In this document: piece after piece, positions 57,018 through 64,000 of the stretch
How the letters are laid out: each line of letters opens with the position of its first letter
Numbering within the stretch: the first letter of the stretch is position 1
Assembly: GCA_965242595.1 (NCBI GenBank)
Contig: OZ251464.1
Span: forward strand, 682,001-746,000
Reading direction: 5' to 3'
Origin: SP197 sp965242595
GTDB lineage: Bacteria; Pseudomonadota; Alphaproteobacteria; SP197
Length of the DNA: 64,000 nt
Program-made: the position numbers and the translations under genes
The notes under the pieces: model-generated
What the model saw: only the letters and a program-made list of their open reading frames with translations
What the model was told of the DNA's origin: nothing
Database searches by the model: none

Positions 57018-57920
57018 TCAGCCCGCCAGTTGGCCCAGCAGGATGGCGGCGAACAGCAGCGGCCCCAGCTGGCCGTTGGCGGTGAAGCGGCGCTGGCAGG
57101 AGGCGGGGCAGTCGAAATCGACGCTGGCGACCTGCCAGGCCAGATGCGCCGCCACCGGCGCCAGGGCGGCGTAGAACGGCCAGGCCAGCCCCGCCAGGGC
57201 GCCGGCGGCGGCCAGCAGGGCCAGGAAGGCGCCATAAAGCAGCCAGATCGCCCCCCGGCTGCGCCCGCCCAGGGCCAGCGCCGACGAGCGCAGGCCGATG
57301 CGGGCGTCGTCGGCCTTGTCCTGATGGGCATAGATGGTGTCGTAACCGCAGGTCCAGGCGACGCAGCCGCCATAAAGCGCCACGGCGGCGATGGAAAGCT
57401 CGCCCGTGGCCGCCGCCCAGCCCACCAGCGCGCCCCAGTTGAAGGTGATGCCCAGAAACAGCTGCGGCCACCAGGTGATGCGCTTCATCGCCGGATAGAT
57501 CGCCACCGGCGCCAGCGCGGCCACGCCCAGCGCCACCGCCAAGGGGGGAAGCTGCAACAGCACGGCGGCCCCTGCCGCCAGCAGCAGGGCCAGGAAGACC
57601 AGTGCGCCTGCCAGCGAGACCGCGCCCGAAGCCAGCGGGCGGTCGCGGGTGCGCGCCACGCGGCGGTCGAAATCCCGATCCCAGATGTCGTTGACGACGC
57701 AGCCGGCCGCGCGCATGGCCACGGCCCCGGCCGCGAACAGCGCCAGCAGGCCGGGGTCGGGCCAGCCCGCCAGCGCCGCCGACCACCAGCACGGCCACAT
57801 CAGCAGCCAGAAGCCCACCGGCCGGTCGGCCCGGGCCAGCTTCAGCCACGGCCTGGCCCGGCGCGGCGCCAGCCGGTCGATCCAGCCCGCCGCCGCCGCC
57901 CTGTCGCCGGCCCTCGTCAT
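57018..57920 (-). CDS. ubiA: 4-hydroxybenzoate polyprenyltransferase
   Basis: A 300-residue integral membrane prenyltransferase of ubiquinone synthesis, attaching the polyprenyl tail to 4-hydroxybenzoate. The first Asp-rich motif is CVVNDIWDRDFDRRVARTRD, the second is YDTIYAHQDKADD, and about eight or nine helices are evident. The ATG at 57920 lies only 15 bases from the divergent rsmE start, so the two promoters must overlap or lie within the genes. Confidence 0.95.
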   Translation of the reverse strand: MTRAGDRAAAAGWIDRLAPRRARPWLKLARADRPVGFWLLMWPCWWSAALAGWPDPGLLALFAAGAVAMRAAGCVVNDIWDRDFDRRVARTRDRPLASGAVSLAGALVFLALLLAAGAAVLLQLPPLAVALGVAALAPVAIYPAMKRITWWPQLFLGITFNWGALVGWAAATGELSIAAVALYGGCVAWTCGYDTIYAHQDKADDARIGLRSSALALGGRSRGAIWLLYGAFLALLAAAGALAGLAWPFYAALAPVAAHLAWQVASVDFDCPASCQRRFTANGQLGPLLFAAILLGQLAG

Positions 57921-57935
57921 GTGGTGAGATACGCC

Positions 57936-58742
57936 ATGCGCCAGGATGGGCGGCCGCTGCCGCGCCTCTTCGTCGAATCGCCGCTGGCCGCCGGGGCGGC
58001 GGTGCCGCTGGCCGCCGGTCAGCGCCATTATCTGGCACGAGTGTTGCGGCTGGAACAAGGCGCCCCGCTGCTGCTGTTCAACGGCTGCGACGGCGAATGG
58101 CGCGCCCGCCTGGACGGCGAGGCGGCGCTGGCCTGCCGCCTGGCGCGCCCCCAGAGCGATGGCGCCGGCCCGTCGCTCCCCGGGCCATCGCTGGTGTTCG
58201 CGCCGCCCCGGAAGGAGCGCCTGCGCTTCCTGGTGGAAAAGGCGACCGAGCTGGGCGCCGCCGCCCTGCTGCCGGTGTGGACCCGTCGCTGCCGCCCGGG
58301 CGCCGTCGCGCCCGCCCGCCTGCGCGCCTGGGCGATCGCGGCGGCCGAGCAATGCGGGCGGCTGGATGTGCCCGCCATCGCCGCCCCGCAGCCGCTGACG
58401 GAGGCGCTGGCATCCTGGCCGCCCCGGCGTCCGCTGCTGCTGTGCCAGCCGGGCGCCGCCACGCCGGTGGCGCGCGCCCTGGACGCCGATTGCGCCGTCG
58501 CCAGCGTCGGCGCCGCCGATTGTGCCGTAGCGGTCGGCCCGGAAGGCGGCTTCGACGCCGCCGAGCGGGCGGCGCTGGCGGCCCTGCCCCTGGCCGTGTC
58601 GGTTTCGCTGGGCCCCCACATCCTGCGCAGCGAAACCGCCTGCCTGGCGGCGCTGGCGGCCTGGCAGGCTTGGCAAGCGGGCAGGCGGGCGGCTAGCTTC
58701 CCCGCCGGGCGCGGCGGGGCTGCCCCGGCGCCGAAGCGCTGA
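57936..58742 (+). CDS. rsmE: 16S rRNA (uracil-1498-N3)-methyltransferase
   Basis: A 268-residue SPOUT methyltransferase for U1498 of 16S rRNA. An N-terminal PUA-like part (RLFVESPLAAGAAVPL, HYLARVLRLEQGAPLLLFNG) is followed by the SPOUT knot with EKATELGAAALLPVWTRRC, AIAAAEQCGRLDVP, VGPEGGFDAAE and LGPHILRSETACLAALA. The start at 57936 fits relatives. The gshA gene follows, as in many Alphaproteobacteria (ubiA | rsmE-gshA). Confidence 0.95.
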   Translation: MRQDGRPLPRLFVESPLAAGAAVPLAAGQRHYLARVLRLEQGAPLLLFNGCDGEWRARLDGEAALACRLARPQSDGAGPSLPGPSLVFAPPRKERLRFLVEKATELGAAALLPVWTRRCRPGAVAPARLRAWAIAAAEQCGRLDVPAIAAPQPLTEALASWPPRRPLLLCQPGAATPVARALDADCAVASVGAADCAVAVGPEGGFDAAERAALAALPLAVSVSLGPHILRSETACLAALAAWQAWQAGRRAASFPAGRGGAAPAPKR

Positions 58743-58787
58743 AGCCCCCGTCGCGCCGCAGAGAACGGATGCCGTCGGGAGCTCGCC

Positions 58788-60149
58788 GTGTCCATTCCCT
58801 CCGCCCGGGACGCCACGCCCGTCACCGCCAGGGCCCAGCTGGTGGAGCGGCTGGAATCGGGTTGCAAGCCCCGCTCCGCCTGGCGGGTGGGCACCGAGCA
58901 CGAGAAGTTCGCCTATGCCGCCTCCGGCTTCGCGCCGCTGCCCTATGGCGGGCCGGTGGGCATCGCCGCCATCCTGGCCGGGTTGCAGCGCTTCGGCTGG
59001 CAGCCGCTGGAGGAAGACGGCAACGTCATCGGCCTGGCCAAGGACGGCCAGCATGTGTCGCTGGAACCGGGCGGCCAGGTGGAGCTGTCCGGTGCCCCGC
59101 TGGCCACGCTGCACGAGACCTGCCGCGAGGTGAACGCCCATCTCGACCAGTGCATGGAGATTGCCGACGAGCTGGGCATCGTCTTTCTGGGGCTGGGCTT
59201 TCGCCCCCGCGAACGGCGCAGCGACGTGCCCTGGATGCCCAAGGGCCGCTACCGGATCATGCGCAACTACATGGCCAGGGTCGGCTCCATGGGCATCGAC
59301 ATGATGATCCGCACCTGCACCATCCAGGCCAATCTGGATTTCGGCTCCGAAGCCGACATGGTGCGCAAATTCCGCGTCGCCCAGGCGCTGCAGGCGGTGG
59401 CCACGGCGCTGTTCGCCAACTCGCCCTTCGTGGAGGGCCGGCCCAGCGGCCATCTCTCCAGGCGCGCCCATGTCTGGACCGACACCGATAACGACCGCTG
59501 CGGCATCCTGCCCTTCGTGGTCGATGAAGGCTTCGGCTTCGAGCGCTATGTCGATTACGCCCTCGATGTGCCGATGTATTTTGTGCTGCGCGCCGGCCGC
59601 TATATCGACGCCGCCGGCCAGTCGTTTCGCGATTTCATGGCCGGCAGGCTGCCGGCGCTGCCGGGCGAGCTGCCGACCGTCAGCGACTGGGAGGACCATC
59701 TCACCACCCTGTTTCCCGATGTGCGCATCAAGCGTTACATGGAGGTGAGGGGGGCGGACGGAGCCAGCTGGCGGCGCATCTGCGCCCTGCCGGCGCTGTG
59801 GACCGGGCTGCTCTACGAAACCACGGCCCTGGACGCGGCCTGGGATCTGGTGCGCGACTGGCGCTGGGACGAGCAGCTGGAGATGAAGGCCCGGGTGCCG
59901 GCCACGGGGCTGAAGACGCCTTTTCGCGGCGGCACGGTGCAAGACATCGCCCGGCGCATGCTGGAGATCTCCGGCGAGGGCCTGCGGCTGCGGCGCCATT
60001 ACGACGGCAGCCTCGACGAGGTCCATTTCCTCGATTCGCTGATGGAGATCGCGATCTCGGGCCGCACCCCGGCCGAAGATCTGCTGGACCGCTACCAGAA
60101 CGCCTGGGGCGGCGATATCGACCGCGTCTTCACCGAATTCTCCTTCTAG
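58788..60149 (+). CDS. gshA: Glutamate--cysteine ligase (plant/alphaproteobacterial class)
   Basis: A 453-residue ATP-dependent ligase making gamma-glutamylcysteine, the first step of glutathione synthesis. The substrate and ATP segments are WRVGTEHEKFAYA, VSLEPGGQVELSGAPLATLH, RIMRNYMARVGSMGIDMMIR and TCTIQANLDFGSEADMVRKF. The C terminus YQNAWGGDIDRVFTEFSF is typical. The start is GTG 58788. The 6S RNA gene lies just downstream. Confidence 0.95.
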   Translation: MSIPSARDATPVTARAQLVERLESGCKPRSAWRVGTEHEKFAYAASGFAPLPYGGPVGIAAILAGLQRFGWQPLEEDGNVIGLAKDGQHVSLEPGGQVELSGAPLATLHETCREVNAHLDQCMEIADELGIVFLGLGFRPRERRSDVPWMPKGRYRIMRNYMARVGSMGIDMMIRTCTIQANLDFGSEADMVRKFRVAQALQAVATALFANSPFVEGRPSGHLSRRAHVWTDTDNDRCGILPFVVDEGFGFERYVDYALDVPMYFVLRAGRYIDAAGQSFRDFMAGRLPALPGELPTVSDWEDHLTTLFPDVRIKRYMEVRGADGASWRRICALPALWTGLLYETTALDAAWDLVRDWRWDEQLEMKARVPATGLKTPFRGGTVQDIARRMLEISGEGLRLRRHYDGSLDEVHFLDSLMEIAISGRTPAEDLLDRYQNAWGGDIDRVFTEFSF

Positions 60150-60217
60150 GCGCCCTCCCGGGCATGGCGCCAGCCCGCCGGCGCCCCCGCGCGGTTGCCA
60201 TGCGACCGGGCGCGGCC

Positions 60218-60247
60218 TTCCCCAGCCTGCCGTTGCCGCGTTAGAAT
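60218..60247 (+). promoter_or_regulatory. Predicted promoter of 6S RNA
   Basis: TAGAAT (60242-60247) is a good -10 element eight bases before the predicted RNA start at 60255. TTCCCC (60218-60223) with an 18-base spacer is a weak -35 candidate. Confidence 0.5.
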
Positions 60248-60254
60248 GGGCGCC

Positions 60255-60424
60255 AGGAGCGGTCTTCTGCCCGGCGCGTTTGCCGCACCGATCCCTGGGG
60301 CCAATGCACGCCAACCGGGAGCTGTCCCTGGCGGGGGCCTTGCCCTCGCCATCACGGCGCCCACCTGCTCGGTCTGGCCGCAGCGGGATGTGCCCAGGTT
60401 GACGGCCGCGGCGGTGCCGCTCCA
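60255..60424 (+). ncRNA. ssrS: 6S RNA
   Basis: A roughly 170-nt RNA that binds housekeeping RNA polymerase holoenzyme by mimicking an open promoter. GGAGCGG (60256-60262) pairs with CCGCTCC (60417-60423) to close the terminal stem. The 5' half GCGTTTGCCGCACCGATCCC followed by TGGGGCCAATGC lines up with the E. coli segment TGTTCGC..GCGGGCCAGTCCCC then TGAGCCGATA. The 3' half GGTTGACGGCCGCGGCGGTG matches the return strand (GGTTACAGCCTGCGGCGGCA). Location 11 bases before the 5-formyl-THF cyclo-ligase gene is the classic ssrS-ygfA synteny. Boundaries are approximate. Confidence 0.82.
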
Positions 60425-60435
60425 CAACTCCCGCC

Positions 60436-61017
60436 ATGACGGCGGGCGACGACAAGGCAAAGCTGCGCCGGCGCTGCCTGGCGCGCCGCCGGGCGCTTCA
60501 CGCCGCCCTGCCCGATGCCGGCGCGCGGGCCTGCGCCCATCTCCTCGCCGCTGGCGGTTTTCCCCCCGGCGTGGCGGTGGCGGCCTATCTGCCGGTGCGC
60601 GACGAGTTCGATGTGCTGCCCCTGGCGCGGGCGGCCCACCGGCTGGGCCATGTTGTCGCCATGCCGGCGGTGGTAGGCCGGGCGCGGCCGCTGGCCTTCC
60701 GGCGCTGGCAGCCGGGCGGCGCCACCGTGGCCGGCGCCCTGGGCATCCCGGAGCCGCCGGCAGCGGCGCCGCCGGTGGTCCCCGGCCTGCTGCTGGTGCC
60801 CATGATGGCCTTCGATGGCGAGGGCTATCGCCTGGGCTATGGCGGCGGCTTCTACGACCGCACCCTGGCCGCCCTGCGCGAAGACAATCCGCAGCTGGTG
60901 GCGATCGGGGTATGCTTCGCCGATCTCGAGCTGCCCCGCCTGCCCCGCGACGCCCACGACCGGCGCCTGGACCGGGTGGCGACCGAACGGGGCGTGCGGC
61001 GGTTCCAGCCGGGGTGA
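60436..61017 (+). CDS. ygfA: 5-formyltetrahydrofolate cyclo-ligase
   Basis: A 193-residue MTHFS enzyme converting 5-formyl-THF to 5,10-methenyl-THF with ATP. Family features are the Arg/Lys-rich start KAKLRRRCLARRRALHA, VAAYLPVRDEFDVLPL, the nucleotide segment VPMMAFDGEGYRLGYGGGFY and DRTL. It follows the 6S RNA and is probably co-transcribed by read-through, as in E. coli, where the pair is linked. The hydrolase gene starts 31 bases later. Confidence 0.94.
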   Translation: MTAGDDKAKLRRRCLARRRALHAALPDAGARACAHLLAAGGFPPGVAVAAYLPVRDEFDVLPLARAAHRLGHVVAMPAVVGRARPLAFRRWQPGGATVAGALGIPEPPAAAPPVVPGLLLVPMMAFDGEGYRLGYGGGFYDRTLAALREDNPQLVAIGVCFADLELPRLPRDAHDRRLDRVATERGVRRFQPG

Positions 61018-61048
61018 CAACGGATCGGGTGACGATGGGGAGACGGCG

Positions 61049-63142
61049 ATGGCACAGAAGGCGACACGGGACATGACACAGGACGGGGCGCGGGACGAAG
61101 CACAGGACGAAACAGAGGTCGTCTCCAGCTTCCCCCGCGAACTGGAGGAGATCGAGCATATCTGGATCCCCATGGCCGACGGCGTCCGGCTTTCGGCCCG
61201 CATCTGGCTGCCGGTCGATGCCGGAGAGCGGCCGGTGCCGGCGATCCTGGAATACATCCCCTATCGCAAGCGCGACGGCACCCGCGGGCGCGACGACGAG
61301 CGCTTTCGCTACTGGGCCGGCCACGGCTATGCCTGCATCCGCCTGGACATTCGCGGCACCGGCGAATCCGAGGGCCTGATCGGCGACGAATACGCCCTTC
61401 AGGAACAGGACGACGCGGTCGAGGCCATCGCCTGGATCGCCCGCCAGCCCTGGTGCAGCGGCAAGGTGGGCATGACCGGCATCTCCTGGGGCGGCTTCAA
61501 TGCGCTTCAGGTCGCGGCCCGGCGCCCGCCGGCCCTGGCGGCCATCGTCACCCATTGTTCCACCGACGACCGCTATGCCGACGATGTCCATTTCATGGGC
61601 GGCTGCCTGCTGCTGGACAACTTCTTCTGGGGTTCGGCCTTTTTCATGTTCATGGCCCGCCCCGGCGATCCCGAAATCCAGGGCCAGGGCTGGCGTCGGC
61701 AATGGCTGGAACGGCTGGAAAACCAGCAGCCGGTGGCCGCCACCATCTGGCAGCGCCATCAGCACCGCGACGCCTATTGGAAGCACGGCTCGACCTGCGA
61801 GCGCCCCCAGGACATTCGCTGCGCCGTCTATGCCGTGGGCGGCTGGGCCGATGGCTATTCCAACGCCGTGCCGCGTCTGCTGGCCAGCCTGGATGCCCCC
61901 CGCAAGGGCTTGGTGGGGCCGTGGGGCCACAAATACCCCCATGACGCCATCCCCGGCCCCGCCATCGGTTTCCTGCAGCACGCGCTGGGCTGGTGGGACC
62001 GCTGGCTGAAGGACGAGGCGACCGGCATCGAAGACCAGCCGGCCTATCGCGTCTGGCTGGACGAGCCGCAGCGCCCGACGGCCTGCCTGGCCCGGGCGCG
62101 GGGCCGCTGGGTGGAGGAGCCGGCCTGGCCATCGCCCAACATCGCCCCCCACATCCTGCATCTCAACGCCGACGGCCTGGATGCAGAGCCGCGCCCCGGC
62201 GGCGTGCTGCGCCACCGCTCGCCGGAAACGGTGGGCCTGGCCGGCGGCGTCTGGTGCCCCTATGGCCTGGGCGGCACCAGCCCCGACCTCGCCATCGACC
62301 AGCGCGGCGACGATGCCGGCTCGCTCGCCTTCGATTCGCAACCGCTGGACGAGCGGCTGGAGATCCTGGGGGCGCCGGTGGTCCGCCTGGCGCTGGCCAT
62401 CGACAAGCCCCAGGGCATGGTGGCGGTGCGGCTGAACGATGTCGCCCCGGACGGCACCTCCTGGCGCGTCACTTACGGCCTGTTGAACCTCTCCCACCGC
62501 CACGGCCACGAGCGCCCGGCCGCCATGGTGCCGGGCCGGGAAGAGGAGATCGTGGTCCAGCTCAACGACTGCGCCCACGCCTTCCCCGCCGGCCACCGCA
62601 TCCGCGTCGCCATCTCCACCGGCTATTTCCCCGTCGCCTGGCCGGCGCCGGAGGCGTTCCACCTTCATCTGCGCGCCGGCGCCAGCCAGTTGGAACTGCC
62701 GCGCCGGGCGCCGCGCGCCGAAGACGCCCGCGTGAAGGATTTCCCGCCGCCGCAAAAGGCGTTCGTGCCGGAACGGGTGACGGTGCTGACGCCGGCCCGG
62801 GAATCGCGCCATATCGAGCACGATGTGGCCAGCGGCGAGCGGGTGGTGCGGCTGGTGGAAGACGGCGGCGTCCGGCGGCTGGAGGCCATCGACCTGGAAT
62901 GCGCCGACGGCGGCGACGCCGTCTTTCGCATCGTGGAGGGCGATCCCTGCTCGGCCCGGGCCCGCTGGCGCTGGTGGAGCCGGCGCCGGCGCGGCGACTG
63001 GCAGGTGGAGGTGAAGGCGGAGATGGCGGTCTCTCTCTCGCGCCAAGCGTTCCACATCGCCAGCGATCTGGAGGCCTTCGAGGGCGAAAACTGCATCTTC
63101 ACCCGCAGCTGGAACCACGACGTGCCCCGCGACTGTCTGTGA
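61049..63142 (+). CDS. CocE/NonD-family (S15 peptidase-like) hydrolase
   Basis: A 697-residue alpha/beta hydrolase of the X-Pro dipeptidyl-peptidase/cocaine esterase family. The early strand segment is IPMADGVRLSARIWLPVDAG. The nucleophile is Ser146 in MTGISWGGFNAL; the acid and His are expected in GGWADGYSNA and VGPWGHKYPH. The C-terminal jelly-roll domain (from about 430) has LGAPVVRLALAIDKPQGMVA and VRLNDVAPDGTSW. Substrate unknown: acyl esters, amides or peptides. GGGGAG precedes the ATG at 61049. No signal peptide. Confidence 0.92.
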   Translation: MAQKATRDMTQDGARDEAQDETEVVSSFPRELEEIEHIWIPMADGVRLSARIWLPVDAGERPVPAILEYIPYRKRDGTRGRDDERFRYWAGHGYACIRLDIRGTGESEGLIGDEYALQEQDDAVEAIAWIARQPWCSGKVGMTGISWGGFNALQVAARRPPALAAIVTHCSTDDRYADDVHFMGGCLLLDNFFWGSAFFMFMARPGDPEIQGQGWRRQWLERLENQQPVAATIWQRHQHRDAYWKHGSTCERPQDIRCAVYAVGGWADGYSNAVPRLLASLDAPRKGLVGPWGHKYPHDAIPGPAIGFLQHALGWWDRWLKDEATGIEDQPAYRVWLDEPQRPTACLARARGRWVEEPAWPSPNIAPHILHLNADGLDAEPRPGGVLRHRSPETVGLAGGVWCPYGLGGTSPDLAIDQRGDDAGSLAFDSQPLDERLEILGAPVVRLALAIDKPQGMVAVRLNDVAPDGTSWRVTYGLLNLSHRHGHERPAAMVPGREEEIVVQLNDCAHAFPAGHRIRVAISTGYFPVAWPAPEAFHLHLRAGASQLELPRRAPRAEDARVKDFPPPQKAFVPERVTVLTPARESRHIEHDVASGERVVRLVEDGGVRRLEAIDLECADGGDAVFRIVEGDPCSARARWRWWSRRRRGDWQVEVKAEMAVSLSRQAFHIASDLEAFEGENCIFTRSWNHDVPRDCL

Positions 63143-63172
63143 CGGCCGCCGCCGCAGCCACGGCCGGGGGCG

Positions 63173-64000
63173 TCAGGCGTCGTCCAGGGCGGCCAGCCCG
63201 GCCAGAGTCTTGCGCTCGATGTCGCAGGCGCGTTCCCACACCATGGCCTTCCAGTCGTCGGCGTCGGGATAGAAACAGCGGCGGATCTCCGCCTTGATCG
63301 CCCGCCCCTGCGCGGAATCGGCGGCGCCGCAGCGGGAAAGCCAGCAATCGGCGCGCAGCGAATCCAGCACCTCGGCGGTGGAATAGGTGCCGAACTCCGG
63401 CGTGGCCATGGTCAGCGTCGCCTGCGGCGCCGCCCGCGCCACACAGGCGCTGTTGGTGCCGGTCAGCGGCGCCGAAACCGAGCTGCCGTCGTCGGTCGAG
63501 GTCACTTCGTCCGCCCCCAGCCAGGCCTCCAGCCGGGCATGGCCCGGATCGGTCAGCATGTGGTCGGAGATGATCTCGCCATGGCCGTAGGGGCCAAGCC
63601 CGGTGTGATAGTCGATGAAGGCGATATGGCGCGCCTGGCCGGCGTGTTTCGCCACCGTCCGGGCCAGCGCCCGCGCCGCCCGGCAGGGCGCGTGGCCGCC
63701 GAAGAAGACGCCCTGGGGATGGCTGTACTGGCCGCCGGAGATCGCCTGTTGCAGGGCCATCGCCCCGTGGCGGCGGCCATAGGCGTCCAGCACCGCCTGC
63801 GCCGCCCGCCGCGCTTCGTCGTCCCAGGCCGGCGGGCAGATGGCGTCCTTCAGCCGCTCATAGCCCGGGTTGGCCGGGCGGGGCAGGGCGTGGTCGATAT
63901 GGTTGCGGTTGAGGTCGATGTTCTCCTGGGTGGTGCGGGCCAGCCAGGAAAACCCCCAGGGGTTGATGGCGTGGATCAGCACCACGGCGGTCCCCGCCGG
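63173..64000 (-). CDS. DUF2817 (metallocarboxypeptidase-like) protein, 5' end outside window
   Basis: The C-terminal 275 residues of a DUF2817 protein, related to M14 zinc carboxypeptidases and deacylases. The frame is open to the window edge (PAGTAVVLIHAINPWGFSWL), so the start is outside. VLIHAINPWGFSW, RTTQENIDLNRN and FIDYHTGLGPYGHGE are family segments, with His residues of the expected metal site in the last. The protein has no visible signal sequence in this part. It is convergent with the CocE-type hydrolase gene. Confidence 0.85.
   Translation of the reverse strand, partial: PAGTAVVLIHAINPWGFSWLARTTQENIDLNRNHIDHALPRPANPGYERLKDAICPPAWDDEARRAAQAVLDAYGRRHGAMALQQAISGGQYSHPQGVFFGGHAPCRAARALARTVAKHAGQARHIAFIDYHTGLGPYGHGEIISDHMLTDPGHARLEAWLGADEVTSTDDGSSVSAPLTGTNSACVARAAPQATLTMATPEFGTYSTAEVLDSLRADCWLSRCGAADSAQGRAIKAEIRRCFYPDADDWKAMVWERACDIERKTLAGLAALDDA

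Noticed and set aside
57018..60455. Minus-strand frame of 1145 codons ending in UbiA
   Set aside because: Only the last 300 codons are UbiA. The rest is antisense to rsmE and gshA, so I start ubiA at 57920.
1..64000. tRNA or rRNA genes
   Set aside because: Reading the intergenic gaps I found no TFC-arm-like sequence in a cloverleaf context; a tRNA scan was not possible.

Overview
The window is very GC-rich, densely packed chromosomal DNA from an alphaproteobacterium. The Rhodospirillales or a neighbouring order is my inference from gene content, not a sequence match. The main clues are the NDUFA12-mlaD-DUF2155-aat-accC-accB-aroQ block, a class II ribonucleotide reductase, an RNase E whose S1 domain is split by an acidic insertion, a fused cysNC, and 6S RNA upstream of the 5-formyl-THF cyclo-ligase gene. 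Neighbouring genes often overlap by ATGA, GTGA or TGATG.

Layout. 1-2.4 kb is accessory: the 3' part of a type I-G CRISPR csb2 gene enters from the left, followed by a collapsed vapB-vapC fusion and a gene-poor stretch. 2.4-7.2 kb holds a GMC oxidoreductase, tusA and the sulfate-activation genes cysD-cysNC. 7.3-7.7 kb is a decayed brnT-brnA toxin-antitoxin pair. 7.9-11.5 kb is nrdJ, with two NrdR-box-like sites upstream. 11.9-28.1 kb is core housekeeping: complex I assembly, lipid asymmetry, fatty acid biosynthesis, a periplasmic protease, RNase E, cell wall amidase and PBP1a, and prfB with its programmed frameshift. 28.2-29.7 kb groups a STAS protein, a GOLPH3-like GPP34 protein and an RsbW-type ATPase. 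29.8-33.4 kb has a cupin, an internally duplicated double acyl-CoA dehydrogenase and a glycerophosphodiesterase.

33.5-34.8 kb is the most unusual stretch. Two tandem genes encode nearly identical NHLP-type (nitrile-hydratase-like) RiPP leaders ending in GG, joined to quite different aromatic-rich cores, each with its own duplicated promoter. No maturation or export enzyme is visible in the window. After a dihydroorotase-like gene comes a glutathione S-transferase gene split by a block carrying a VOC gene. 37.3-48.7 kb has an OmpA-like lipoprotein, a glutamine-synthetase-like ligase, and a Liv-type amino-acid ABC transporter (livMG fusion, livK, livF, livH) run together with a class III aminotransferase and an N-formylglutamate amidohydrolase, followed by a cysteine-dioxygenase-like protein and a triple-rhodanese protein. 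This looks like a catabolic locus for an amino acid or related amine (inference).

48.7-49.5 kb is a scrapyard: an ankyrin fragment, a 73-bp copy of the 5' end of a LysR gene, and an uncertain small ORF. A DUF1127 gene lies divergent to the intact LysR gene. 50.8-54.5 kb is an acyl-CoA ligase / carnitine-dehydrogenase-like / oxidoreductase operon, separated from a DMT transporter by five 33-bp repeats that each contain a small hairpin. The right end carries orphan ureEF, ubiA, rsmE, gshA, the 6S RNA gene, the 5-formyl-THF cyclo-ligase gene, a CocE-type hydrolase, and a DUF2817 peptidase-like gene cut by the window edge.
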